From the NCBI RefSeq assembly GCF_000406165.1, contig NZ_CM001977.1:1742937-1806936 (forward strand): 64,000 nt of DNA. The letters run 5' to 3'. A program made the position numbers and the translations under genes. The notes below the pieces were generated by a model. The model made no database searches and had not been told where the DNA came from. It worked only from the letters and a program-made list of their open reading frames with translations. Source of the DNA: Dickeya zeae NCPPB 2538. Its GTDB lineage: Bacteria > Pseudomonadota > Gammaproteobacteria > Enterobacterales > Enterobacteriaceae. Positions 49,881 to 58,587 of this stretch are shown one piece after another (position 1 is the first letter of the stretch; each line of letters starts with the position of its first letter).

Positions 49881-52484
49881 ATGCTGACGTTTATACGCTG
49901 TACCCGATGGCTGGCCCTGCTGGTCGTCGCGCTGATGCTGGGGGGAATCATCGCCTGCCTGACGATGCCGCGCTGGTTGCCCGTGGTATTGCAGCCTTAT
50001 TTGCCTGTCGGTGTGAGGGTGGCGTTGAATGACACGCCCGGCTGGCGTCAGGGAGGATTCTGGCTGCCCGACGTACAACTGCGTCTGGCATCGTGTCAGC
50101 CAGCGACGCTGTCAGGCTTGCTGGTGCGTTATCGGGACGGGCGTTGGTATCTGGAGGCGCAAGCCTTGACGCTGGATGCGGACTGTTTGCGGCAATGGCC
50201 GGTCTCTTCCGCGATGACGGCACCTCAATTAGCGCAGTGGCAACAGTGGTTGCCGGAAACCGAATTGATTCTGCACCACGTTGCACTCACACCCTGGCTG
50301 CCCGAGGTGGGCAGTTTGCACTTGTCTGGCGACGCATCGCGCCAGCAACTCCATATCCAGAGCGACCAGCTACAGGTGCAGGCGGAATTGCGTGGCGCTG
50401 AACTGACGCTACATCAAGGCCTGATGCGCACGGCACCGCAAGAAACACCGCTACAAATCAACGGCGCGATGCACCTGGCACCAACGCTTAACCGCCTGCC
50501 GCAACGGGGGGAGGTGCAAGGCGTCGGGCTACCGTTACGGTTACCGGAACCAGCCAGTGCGGTGCTGCGCTGGCAGGGGAATCAGGGCGAATTGACGGTC
50601 AGTGTGGCGTCAATGGACGAACCGTTGCTGACGCTGCCGTGGCGGATAAGCGACGGCAACCTGCGTATTCAGGACGGGCGCTGGCGTTGGCCGTATGCCA
50701 GCCAGCCGCTGACCGGTGGCGTTTCGCTGACATTGTACGATCTGTTGCAACCGCGTGACCCACTGCGGCTGGAAGCACGCCTCAATATTCTGACCCAGGG
50801 GCATCATGGTCGCGCTAACGCGGTGCTGTCGGTGGGGCCCGGTTTACTGGGGCTGACTGACAGCGATATGCGCTTCCAGTTTACCGGGCAAGTGAATTTG
50901 CCTGATTTATCCATTTTCGCGTCACTGCCGGGCACCGTAAAAGGGGCGGTGCTTGATCCTACCGTGTCGTTGCTACCGGGCGCGCTATTACGGGCCTGGG
51001 GAACACCGCGTCCGGACGTGGAGCTGGAGGAGGCGCGCTGGCCGCTGGCGGGAATCCAGGTGACCCGACAAGGTGTGAGCGGCCGGTTACAGGCCATTGT
51101 CAACGTACGCGACCGCTACTGGGGGCGTTTCCGCTTGCATCTTGACGGTAAAGCGCAGCAGTTTTGGCCAGACCGCGGTGACTGGCGCTGGCGCTATTGG
51201 GGAGAAGGCGAGCTGCCGCCGTTGCAAGGCCGATGGGATATCGCAGGTCAGGGGCGCTGGCAGAATAATGAGATTGACGTCGAGTCGTTGTCCAGCGGTC
51301 TTAACCAACTGCGGTACGGCGTGGTGACGGTAGAACAGCCGAGACTGACGCTGACCGAACCCCTGCGCTGGCGACGCGACCCCACGGCGGGAACGCTGCG
51401 CGGCGCGCTGAAACTGGCGGCGAAGCAGGTGAATTTTCACGGTGCTGGCACGCTGCCTGCCACCGAGCTGGCGCTGGATATTCATGGCCGCAATTTGCAG
51501 GATTTCCAATGGAATGGTCAGTTGCAGGCGCAGGCGGTCGGCCCTATTCGACTTAACGGTCGCTGGGACGGACAACGGCTGCGTGGTAACGGGTGGTGGG
51601 CACCGCAGCCGTTGCGGGTATTCCAGACGTTGTTGCCGCCACGCTGGAATCTGGCTATTCGTACCGGGCAGTTTTACGCACAAGCGGCATTTTCCGCTGC
51701 GCGTGGGCAGGGATTCCGCGCTGGGGGGCATTGGGTGGTGAAAAACGCCAGCGCCTGGCTGGAGGATGGCGAAGTCAGCGGGGTGAACTTTGTGTTGCCG
51801 TACCGTTTCGAAAATCATCGCTGGCAGTTGGGCATTTCCCGTCCGGTGGCGTTACGCATTAACCGGCTCGATAGCCTGTTCCCGATGCAGAACATCGATA
51901 TACAACTGTATGGCCATTACCCTTACAGTGAGCGCCATCCGTTTACGCTGGCGCAGCTGGACCTGGATGTGCTGGATGGTCATCTGTCGTTGTCGCCGCT
52001 GCGCCTGCCTGCACATGATTCGGCGATACTACGGTTACAGGGGATCGATGTCGGCGAACTGGTGAGTGGTCTGAAGGTGAAGAAACTGTCGATGTCCGGC
52101 CGGGTGAGCGGTGTACTCCCGCTGAACTTCAGCCACCCCTCGATGCTGGTCAAAGACGGTAAATTTACCAATGACACGCCACTGACCATAGAGCTGGATT
52201 CGCAACTGGCGGATCAACTGGCGCGAAACAGTGTCGCCAATGCGACGGCTGTAGCCTGGTTACGCTATCTTGAGGTTGGACGTTCCTGGGTGACGGTCGA
52301 TATCAGTCAGAATGGCGAGTTGTCGCTGGCGTCGCGTATTACGGGGCAAAGCGTGATGGATGACCTGTCACGGCGCGACATAGTGCTCAATTATCGCCAG
52401 CAGGAAAACCTCTTCCAGTTATGGCGTAGCCTGCGTTTTGGCGACAATCTGAAGGCGGCACTAGAACAACAGGTCGCTGAGTAA
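49881..52484 (+). CDS. ydbH: YdbH family AsmA-like envelope protein
   Basis: 867 residues. One N-terminal TM helix (about 9-31) anchors a very long periplasmic beta-rich body ending in the DUF2125/C-terminal block (GSLATRIT-like SRITGQSVMDDLSRR). YdbH, with TamB and YhdP, transports phospholipids between inner and outer membrane; YnbE is its outer-membrane lipoprotein partner and follows after 26 bases. The weak ribosome site before the ATG leaves the start slightly uncertain. Confidence 0.93.
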   Translation: MLTFIRCTRWLALLVVALMLGGIIACLTMPRWLPVVLQPYLPVGVRVALNDTPGWRQGGFWLPDVQLRLASCQPATLSGLLVRYRDGRWYLEAQALTLDADCLRQWPVSSAMTAPQLAQWQQWLPETELILHHVALTPWLPEVGSLHLSGDASRQQLHIQSDQLQVQAELRGAELTLHQGLMRTAPQETPLQINGAMHLAPTLNRLPQRGEVQGVGLPLRLPEPASAVLRWQGNQGELTVSVASMDEPLLTLPWRISDGNLRIQDGRWRWPYASQPLTGGVSLTLYDLLQPRDPLRLEARLNILTQGHHGRANAVLSVGPGLLGLTDSDMRFQFTGQVNLPDLSIFASLPGTVKGAVLDPTVSLLPGALLRAWGTPRPDVELEEARWPLAGIQVTRQGVSGRLQAIVNVRDRYWGRFRLHLDGKAQQFWPDRGDWRWRYWGEGELPPLQGRWDIAGQGRWQNNEIDVESLSSGLNQLRYGVVTVEQPRLTLTEPLRWRRDPTAGTLRGALKLAAKQVNFHGAGTLPATELALDIHGRNLQDFQWNGQLQAQAVGPIRLNGRWDGQRLRGNGWWAPQPLRVFQTLLPPRWNLAIRTGQFYAQAAFSAARGQGFRAGGHWVVKNASAWLEDGEVSGVNFVLPYRFENHRWQLGISRPVALRINRLDSLFPMQNIDIQLYGHYPYSERHPFTLAQLDLDVLDGHLSLSPLRLPAHDSAILRLQGIDVGELVSGLKVKKLSMSGRVSGVLPLNFSHPSMLVKDGKFTNDTPLTIELDSQLADQLARNSVANATAVAWLRYLEVGRSWVTVDISQNGELSLASRITGQSVMDDLSRRDIVLNYRQQENLFQLWRSLRFGDNLKAALEQQVAE

Positions 52485-52510
52485 TCGATGATGAGTAGTA
52501 AGAGGACGAG

Positions 52511-52744
52511 ATGAGAACAGCCTGTGTCGCGATAACGGCCGTGTTGCTAACCGGCTGCACCCCGCGCATTGAGGTGGCGGCGCCAAAGGAGCCGATTACC
52601 ATCAACATGAACGTGCATATCGAGCACGACATCCGCATTCACACGGATAAAGAAACGGCACAACTGCTCGATAGCACCGGTAACCGGGCCGGTGAGCAGA
52701 TAAAGAGAAATCAGGGCAATAAAGGCGTCGTTATAGACGAGTAG
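52511..52744 (+). CDS. ynbE: YnbE outer-membrane lipoprotein
   Basis: 77 residues. Lipobox AVLLTGC, then the strongly conserved TPRIEVAAPKEPITINMNV of E. coli YnbE. The protein has about 16 extra C-terminal residues compared with the E. coli one as I recall it; the last few (GVVIDE) are encoded by a tandem DNA repeat. YnbE stacks onto YdbH to complete the lipid bridge. The periplasmic regulator ydbL, next in E. coli, is missing here. Confidence 0.92.
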   Translation: MRTACVAITAVLLTGCTPRIEVAAPKEPITINMNVHIEHDIRIHTDKETAQLLDSTGNRAGEQIKRNQGNKGVVIDE

Positions 52745-52777
52745 TCGTTATAGACGGGTAGTAGTTATAGACAAGTC
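52727..52777 (+). repeat. three tandem 17-bp repeats across the ynbE stop codon
   Basis: GTCGTTATAGACGAGTA (52727-52743), GTCGTTATAGACGGGTA (52744-52760) and GTAGTTATAGACAAGTC (52761-52777). The ynbE stop TAG lies at the end of the first copy. Confidence 0.92.
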
Positions 52778-52779
52778 AT

Positions 52780-52825
52780 AAAAAACGCCGTGTGCCATAA
52801 AAAGGAATCATCAGGCAACACGGCG
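52780..52825 (-). terminator. intrinsic terminator of azoR
   Basis: CGCCGTGT-GCC (52787-52797) pairs with GGC-A-ACACGGCG (52814-52825), followed on the minus strand by six T. Confidence 0.85.
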
Positions 52826-52852
52826 GCGAGTATGAGGGTAATTAACGCGTTA

Positions 52853-52919
52853 TATACCCCAAATCATTCACGTTGCAGGCCAGGCAATGCACCGGCAACG
52901 TGAAGAAGGTCGGGGAGTA
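52853..52919. repeat. short, internally deleted ERIC-like element
   Basis: TATACCCCAAATCATTCACG at one end is nearly the same as the ERIC end at 1471. TTCACGTTGC (52867-52876) pairs with GCAACGTGAA (52895-52904). The ERIC core is missing, leaving about 67 bases. It ends at the azoR stop codon. Confidence 0.7.
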
Positions 52920-53525
52920 TTATGCAGATGCCAACTGAGACAGTTGTTCTTTAGCATCAGCCACCGCTTTTTGTGCCATATCCGGGCCGTAAGCGATACC
53001 TTCTGCAAACACGAATTCGACTTCGGTGATGCCGATGAAGCCCAGCATCAGGCGCAGGTACGGTGCGACCACATCGCTCTCGGTATCTTTGTGAATACCG
53101 CCACGGCTGGTCAGTACCACAGCGCGTTTGCCTTTCACCAGACCTTCCGGCCCTTGTTCGGTGTAGCGGAAGGTGACGCCAGCACGGGCGATAAAGTCGA
53201 AATAGTTCTTCAACTGGGTTGAAATGTTGAAGTTGTACATCGGGGCGGCCAGCACGATAACATCGTGTGCCTGAAGTTCGGCAATCAGGGCGTCGGACAG
53301 GGCCAGCGCGTCCTGCTGACGCGGAGTCAGCGGTTTGTCGGAAGGACGCATCGCGCCAACCAGCTCACCATCCAGCACCGGTACCGGCTGAGCGGCCAGG
53401 TCGCGAACGGTAATGGTGTCGGCAGGGTGCGCTGCCTGCCAGGAGGCAGTAAAGTGGTCAGCCAACTGGTTGGATTGAGAGAAGTCAGCCAAAATGCTTG
53501 ATTTCAGAACGAGTACTTTGCTCAT
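52920..53525 (-). CDS. azoR: FMN-dependent NADH:quinone oxidoreductase/azoreductase
   Basis: 201 residues, flavodoxin-like fold. Typical blocks: MSKVLVLKSSILADFSQSNQ for FMN phosphate binding, APMYNFNISTQLKNYFDFIARAG, and LTSRGGIHKDTESD. Reduces quinones and azo dyes with NADH and protects against thiol and electrophile stress. As in E. coli it is divergent from hrpA. Confidence 0.95.
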   Translation of the reverse strand: MSKVLVLKSSILADFSQSNQLADHFTASWQAAHPADTITVRDLAAQPVPVLDGELVGAMRPSDKPLTPRQQDALALSDALIAELQAHDVIVLAAPMYNFNISTQLKNYFDFIARAGVTFRYTEQGPEGLVKGKRAVVLTSRGGIHKDTESDVVAPYLRLMLGFIGITEVEFVFAEGIAYGPDMAQKAVADAKEQLSQLASA

Positions 53526-53917
53526 TGCCTATTCCTTATTAAGTGTGCCAGAACGAACGTTGTCGTCGCATGAACGCATCATAGGTGTGTTATCGACAAC
53601 GGGATAGCGCAATATTTCGAGTTCTTTGTTCGATTTTATTGAATGAAGGGGCGTGAGGCGAGAGATAGCGTGGCAGAATCCCTTTGGACGGCATATAGCC
53701 TGCGCCGTCAATGTGATACCATGCCCGCCGCCCGAATTTGTGTTTTCGCCATGTTGCGCTGGTCATCATTTTTCTGGTCACCGTTTTTTTGGGTCACTAT
53801 GCGTTCTGGTAACCCTCAGACGATGCTTGCCGACCAGCGGCACCGGACAGCGGCCATCACCCCTACGTGTTCGGTATGGCGACGCACTCCCGGAATCAGA
53901 CAGTAAGGAATTGCACC
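53526..53917. other. non-coding region between azoR and hrpA
   Basis: 392 bases separate the two divergent starts. Short open frames exist but lack ribosome sites and overlap each other; no operator, RNA gene or repeat was recognised. Confidence 0.5.
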
Positions 53918-56900
53918 GTGACATCACCTCTCCATGCGTTAGAACCTCAACTTGATGCCTTAATGCTACGTGACCGGCAACGTCTGCGTCGCCGTTTGCA
54001 AGGCGCGATGAAAGTGGGGAATCCACAGGCGCAGGCGGCGATTGCGCAGGAAATTGGTCAGGAGATTGACACTGCTCGCCTGCGGGTAGAACAACGCAGG
54101 ACATCGCTGCCGACTATTCATTATCCAGAGGCGTTGCCGGTCAGCCAGAAACGTGAGGCGATCCTCAACGCTATCCGCGATCACCAGGTGGTGATTGTGG
54201 CTGGGGAAACCGGTTCAGGTAAAACCACCCAGTTGCCGAAGATGTGCCTGGAGTTGGGACGCGGTGTGACCGGGCTGATAGGCCATACCCAGCCGCGTCG
54301 ACTGGCGGCCCGCAGCGTGGCGGACCGCATTGCCGCCGAACTGGAAACCCCGTTGGGCAGTACCGTGGGTTACAAGGTGCGGTTTAACGATCAGGTGAGT
54401 GATAACACGCTGGTCAAGCTAATGACCGACGGTATCCTGCTGGCGGAAATTCAGCAAGACAGGCTGCTGATGCAGTACGACACGCTGATCATTGATGAGG
54501 CCCACGAACGCAGCCTCAATATCGATTTTATCCTCGGCTACCTCAGGCAGCTGTTACCGAAACGCCCGGATCTCAAGGTAATCATCACCTCGGCGACCAT
54601 CGACCCGCAGCGTTTTTCGCGCCATTTCAGCAATGCGCCGGTGATCGAAGTGTCTGGGCGTACCTACCCGGTGGATGTGCGTTATCGGCCGGTGGTGGAA
54701 GACGCGCAAGACAGCGACCGCGATCAGTTACAGGCGATACTGGATGCGGTAGATGAGCTGTGTCACGAAGGGCCGGGCGATATTCTGGTGTTTATGAGCG
54801 GTGAGCGGGAAATCCGCGATACGGCCGATGCGTTAAGCAAGCAGGATCTGCCGCATACCGAGATTTTGCCGCTGTACGCGCGTCTTTCCAGCCAGGAGCA
54901 GAACCGGGTATTCCAGTCTCACCACGGGCGTCGCATCGTGCTGGCGACCAACGTGGCGGAAACGTCGTTGACGGTACCGGGTATCCGCTATGTGATTGAC
55001 CCCGGCACGGCGCGCATCAGCCGCTACAGCTATCGCACCAAGGTGCAACGCTTGCCGATTGAACCGGTGTCACAGGCTTCCGCCAATCAGCGAAAAGGGC
55101 GCTGTGGCCGTGTGGCGGCGGGGATCTGTATTCGCCTTTATTCTGAGCAGGATTTTCTCTCCCGGCCCGAGTTTACCGACCCGGAGATTCTGCGTACCAA
55201 CCTGGCCTCGGTCATTTTGCAGATGACGGCGTTGGGGCTGGGGGATATCGCCGCATTCCCGTTTGTCGAAGCGCCGGACAAGCGCAATATTCAGGACGGG
55301 GTACGGTTACTGGAAGAGCTGGGCGCGATTCACACCAGTGATGACGGCCGCTATCGCCTGACACCGCAGGGACGGCAACTGGCACAGCTGCCGGTTGACC
55401 CACGGCTGGCGCGTATGGTTTTGGAAGCGCGACAGACCAGCTGTGTGCGTGAGGCGATGATCATTACCGCCGCGTTGTCGATTCAGGACCCGCGTGAACG
55501 CCCAGCGGAGAAAAAGCAAGCGGCGGAAGAAAAGCATCGCCGGTTTGCCGACAAAGAGTCCGATTTTCAGGCGTTCGTCAACCTGTGGGACTACCTGCAG
55601 GAACAGCAGAAAGCCTTGTCATCCAGCCAGTTTCGCAAGCTGTGCCGTAGCGACTACCTCAACTACCTGCGGGTACGGGAATGGCAGGATATCTACACCC
55701 AATTGCGTCAGGTGGTAAAAGAGCTGGGCTTCCCGGTGAATAGCGAACCGGCGGATTACCGCAGCCTGCATTGCGCGTTGCTGACCGGGCTGTTGTCCCA
55801 TATCGGGCAAAAGGACGTCGACAAGCAGGAATTCAGCGGCGCGCGTAACACCCGGTTTGCCATTTTCCCGGGCTCCGGTTTGTTTAAGAAGCCACCGAAG
55901 TGGACGATGGTGGCGGAGCTGGTGGAAACCAGCCGTCTGTGGGGGCGTATCGCTGCTCGCATTGAACCGGAATGGGTCGAGCCGCTGGCGCAACACCTGA
56001 TCAAACGCAGTTACAGCGACCCGCACTGGGAAAAAGCGCAGGGCGCGGTGATGGCACAGGAGAAGGTCACACTGTACGGTTTGCCGCTGGTGGCCGCCCG
56101 TAAAGTGAACTACGGCACTATCGACCCGGTGGTGTCGCGTGAGCTGTTCATTCGCCACGCGCTGGTGGAAGGCGATTGGCAAACCTCACACGGTTTTTTC
56201 CGTGCCAACCAGCAATTACGCCAGGAAGTGGAAGAACTGGAAAACAAATCTCGCCGCCGCGATATTTTGGTGGATGACGAGACACTGTTTGCGTTCTACG
56301 ACCAGCGTGTGCCCCAGGATGTGGTCTCCAGCCGCCATTTCGACAGCTGGTGGAAGCAGGCCGCCAAAGCCAACCCGGAATTGCTGAATTTCGAAAAGGC
56401 GATGCTGATCAAAGACGGCGCGGAACGTGTCAGCGCGCTGGATTACCCGAACCATTGGCAGCAGGGTGAGCTGCGGTTACGGCTTACCTACCAGTTTGAA
56501 CCGGGCGCGGACGCGGACGGCGTGACCGTGCATATCCCGCTGCCGGTGTTGAATCAGGTGAAAGAAGACGGGTTCGAATGGCAGATCCCAGGGTTACGGC
56601 GTGATCTGGTGGTGGCGTTGATCAAGTCATTGCCCAAACCGATACGGCGTAACTTCGTGCCGGCGCCCAACTATGCAGAAGCGTTTCTGGCGCGGGTCAC
56701 ACCACTGGAAAAAGGGTTGCTGGAAGCGCTGGAGCGTGAGTTGCGCCTGATGACCGGCGTGACGGTTGATCGCGAAGCCTGGCAGTGGGATCAGGTGCCC
56801 GATCATCTGAAAATCACCTTCCGGGTGGTGGATGAGAAAAACCGGACGCTGCGGGAAGGCAAGCAGTTGCGAGCGCTGAAAGATCAGTTGCAGGAGAAGG

Positions 56901-57805
56901 TGCAACAGACGTTGTCGGCGGTGGCGGATGACGGCATCGAGCAACGCGATTTGCACATCTGGAGTTTTGGCGATTTACCGGAACGTTACGAGCAAAAACG
57001 GGGTGGCTATGCGGTAAAAGCCTATCCGGCGCTGGTGGATGAAAAAGACAGCGTGGCGATCCGTCTGTTTGATTCGCCGCACCAGCAACAACAGATGATG
57101 TGGCGTGGTCAGCGCCGTTTGCTGCTGCTGAATATTCCATCACCCATCAAATACCTGCACGAAAAGCTGCCGAATAAGGCCAAGTTGGGGCTGTATTTCA
57201 ACCCGTACGGCAAGGTGCTGGAGCTGATTGACGATTGCATCGCCTGCGGTGTGGACAAATTGATGGAGCAAGCCGGTGGCCCGGTATGGCAGGAAGCGGC
57301 GTTTCGCCAGCTGCACGAGCGTGTGCGGGCGGAACTGAACGACACGGTGGTAGATATCGCCCGTCAGGTGGAGCAGATCCTCACCACGGTGTTCAACATC
57401 AATAAGCGGCTGAAAGGCCGGGTGGACATGGCGCTGGCGCTGGCATTAAGCGACATTAAAAGTCAGTTGAGCGGGCTGGTATTTCGCGGTTTCGTGACCG
57501 ATAACGGCTACAAGCGGTTGCCGGATGTACTGCGTTATTTGCAAGCCATTGAGCGTCGGCTGGATAAACTGGCGCAGGATGTCCACCGCGATCGGGCGCA
57601 GATGCTGAAAGTCGAGCAGGTGCAGCAGGCCTGGCAACAGTGGCTGAATAAGCTGCCGCCGGAACGCCGCGATGATGATGACGTGAAAGCTATCCGCTGG
57701 ATGCTCGAAGAGTTGCGTGTCAGCTATTTTGCCCAGCAACTGGGCACACCGTACCCCATTTCTGATAAACGCATTATGCAGGCGATGGATCAGATAGACG
57801 GGTAA
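53918..57805 (+). CDS. hrpA: ATP-dependent RNA helicase HrpA
   Basis: 1295 residues from a GTG at 53918 with AAGGAA at 53905-53910; the frame is open further up to 53867, but E. coli homology begins near LEPQLDALMLRDR. DEAH-box helicase core: Walker A AGETGSGKTTQ, DEAH (IIDEAHERS), SAT, NVAETSLTVPG and QRKGRCGRV. It is followed by HA2/OB regions and the long HrpA-specific C-terminal domain. HrpA resolves stalled ribosomes/RNA structures and influences mRNA processing. Confidence 0.96.
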   Translation: MTSPLHALEPQLDALMLRDRQRLRRRLQGAMKVGNPQAQAAIAQEIGQEIDTARLRVEQRRTSLPTIHYPEALPVSQKREAILNAIRDHQVVIVAGETGSGKTTQLPKMCLELGRGVTGLIGHTQPRRLAARSVADRIAAELETPLGSTVGYKVRFNDQVSDNTLVKLMTDGILLAEIQQDRLLMQYDTLIIDEAHERSLNIDFILGYLRQLLPKRPDLKVIITSATIDPQRFSRHFSNAPVIEVSGRTYPVDVRYRPVVEDAQDSDRDQLQAILDAVDELCHEGPGDILVFMSGEREIRDTADALSKQDLPHTEILPLYARLSSQEQNRVFQSHHGRRIVLATNVAETSLTVPGIRYVIDPGTARISRYSYRTKVQRLPIEPVSQASANQRKGRCGRVAAGICIRLYSEQDFLSRPEFTDPEILRTNLASVILQMTALGLGDIAAFPFVEAPDKRNIQDGVRLLEELGAIHTSDDGRYRLTPQGRQLAQLPVDPRLARMVLEARQTSCVREAMIITAALSIQDPRERPAEKKQAAEEKHRRFADKESDFQAFVNLWDYLQEQQKALSSSQFRKLCRSDYLNYLRVREWQDIYTQLRQVVKELGFPVNSEPADYRSLHCALLTGLLSHIGQKDVDKQEFSGARNTRFAIFPGSGLFKKPPKWTMVAELVETSRLWGRIAARIEPEWVEPLAQHLIKRSYSDPHWEKAQGAVMAQEKVTLYGLPLVAARKVNYGTIDPVVSRELFIRHALVEGDWQTSHGFFRANQQLRQEVEELENKSRRRDILVDDETLFAFYDQRVPQDVVSSRHFDSWWKQAAKANPELLNFEKAMLIKDGAERVSALDYPNHWQQGELRLRLTYQFEPGADADGVTVHIPLPVLNQVKEDGFEWQIPGLRRDLVVALIKSLPKPIRRNFVPAPNYAEAFLARVTPLEKGLLEALERELRLMTGVTVDREAWQWDQVPDHLKITFRVVDEKNRTLREGKQLRALKDQLQEKVQQTLSAVADDGIEQRDLHIWSFGDLPERYEQKRGGYAVKAYPALVDEKDSVAIRLFDSPHQQQQMMWRGQRRLLLLNIPSPIKYLHEKLPNKAKLGLYFNPYGKVLELIDDCIACGVDKLMEQAGGPVWQEAAFRQLHERVRAELNDTVVDIARQVEQILTTVFNINKRLKGRVDMALALALSDIKSQLSGLVFRGFVTDNGYKRLPDVLRYLQAIERRLDKLAQDVHRDRAQMLKVEQVQQAWQQWLNKLPPERRDDDDVKAIRWMLEELRVSYFAQQLGTPYPISDKRIMQAMDQIDG

Positions 57806-57839
57806 AGCGGATAGCGGGATAACGTAGATAATCGGATAG

Positions 57840-57871
57840 CCCTGGCCCGGTGCTCAAGCATCGGGCCAGGG
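57840..57871. terminator. perfect stem-loop between convergent hrpA and lutC
   Basis: CCCTGGCCCG (57840-57849) and CGGGCCAGGG (57862-57871) form a 10-bp stem with a 12-base loop. Confidence 0.7.
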
Positions 57872-57888
57872 GATGGTGGTGATGACGA

Positions 57889-58587
57889 TTAACAGTCTTC
57901 GATGATCAGATACGCGGCGTTAACCGGGCCGTGTACCCCGACCACCTTGATAAGCTCGATGTCGGCGGTGGAGCTGGGGCCACCGATCAGGTTGATACAG
58001 GAGGGCAGTCGGGTGCCTTGCTCCGCCAGCTGATGCAGATGACGCGCCAGTTGCGCGACACGCGGCAAAATCGTGCTTTTGCGCACCACAAAAATTGACG
58101 ATTCCGGCAGTAAGCTGACCGCACGGCCGCGATCCGGGGTGGAAAATAGCACCACGCCGCCCGATTCCGTTAACCCATATTCGGCGTAGACCACGCCGAC
58201 CTTGGCTTGCTCGGCCAGCCGGATGTTTTCTTCTCCCCGCGCAGGATCCCACACCACGGCATTGCAGGTTTCCTGCAACCGGGCGGTAATTCCCAAAGCG
58301 ACCAGCCGCTCATCGCCGCTGAGGATAACCGGTTCGCGGCCATAACGTTCGCATAAACGCCACGCTGCCTCGGCGGCATCGGCTTCGGTGGTTAATTCAC
58401 AATGCGCCAGCATGACGTTGCTGGCGCATTCAATAAACGCGTCGCAGCGTTGCTGCGCGTCAAGTTCAGTCAGACGGGTCTGGGCGTGATCATGCGCAGG
58501 AACCGGCGGCGGCGACGGAAGATGGCGAACCGGTCGGCCTAGTGCATTGGCGATGTCAGCTAAAAATGCCTCTCTGTGATTCATCAT
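57889..58587 (-). CDS. lutC: L-lactate utilisation protein LutC (LUD domain)
   Basis: 232 residues with the LUD domain (VGVVYAEYGLTESGGVVLF, then LIGGPSSTADIELIKVVGVHGP). LutC is the third subunit of the LutABC iron-sulfur L-lactate oxidation complex (ykgG in E. coli). Its ATG overlaps the lutB stop (ATGA). Confidence 0.93.
   Translation of the reverse strand: MMNHREAFLADIANALGRPVRHLPSPPPVPAHDHAQTRLTELDAQQRCDAFIECASNVMLAHCELTTEADAAEAAWRLCERYGREPVILSGDERLVALGITARLQETCNAVVWDPARGEENIRLAEQAKVGVVYAEYGLTESGGVVLFSTPDRGRAVSLLPESSIFVVRKSTILPRVAQLARHLHQLAEQGTRLPSCINLIGGPSSTADIELIKVVGVHGPVNAAYLIIEDC

Noticed and set aside
51087..51818. 243-codon minus-strand frame inside ydbH
   Set aside because: Shadow of the GC-rich ydbH coding sequence; composition and lack of motifs argue against a gene.
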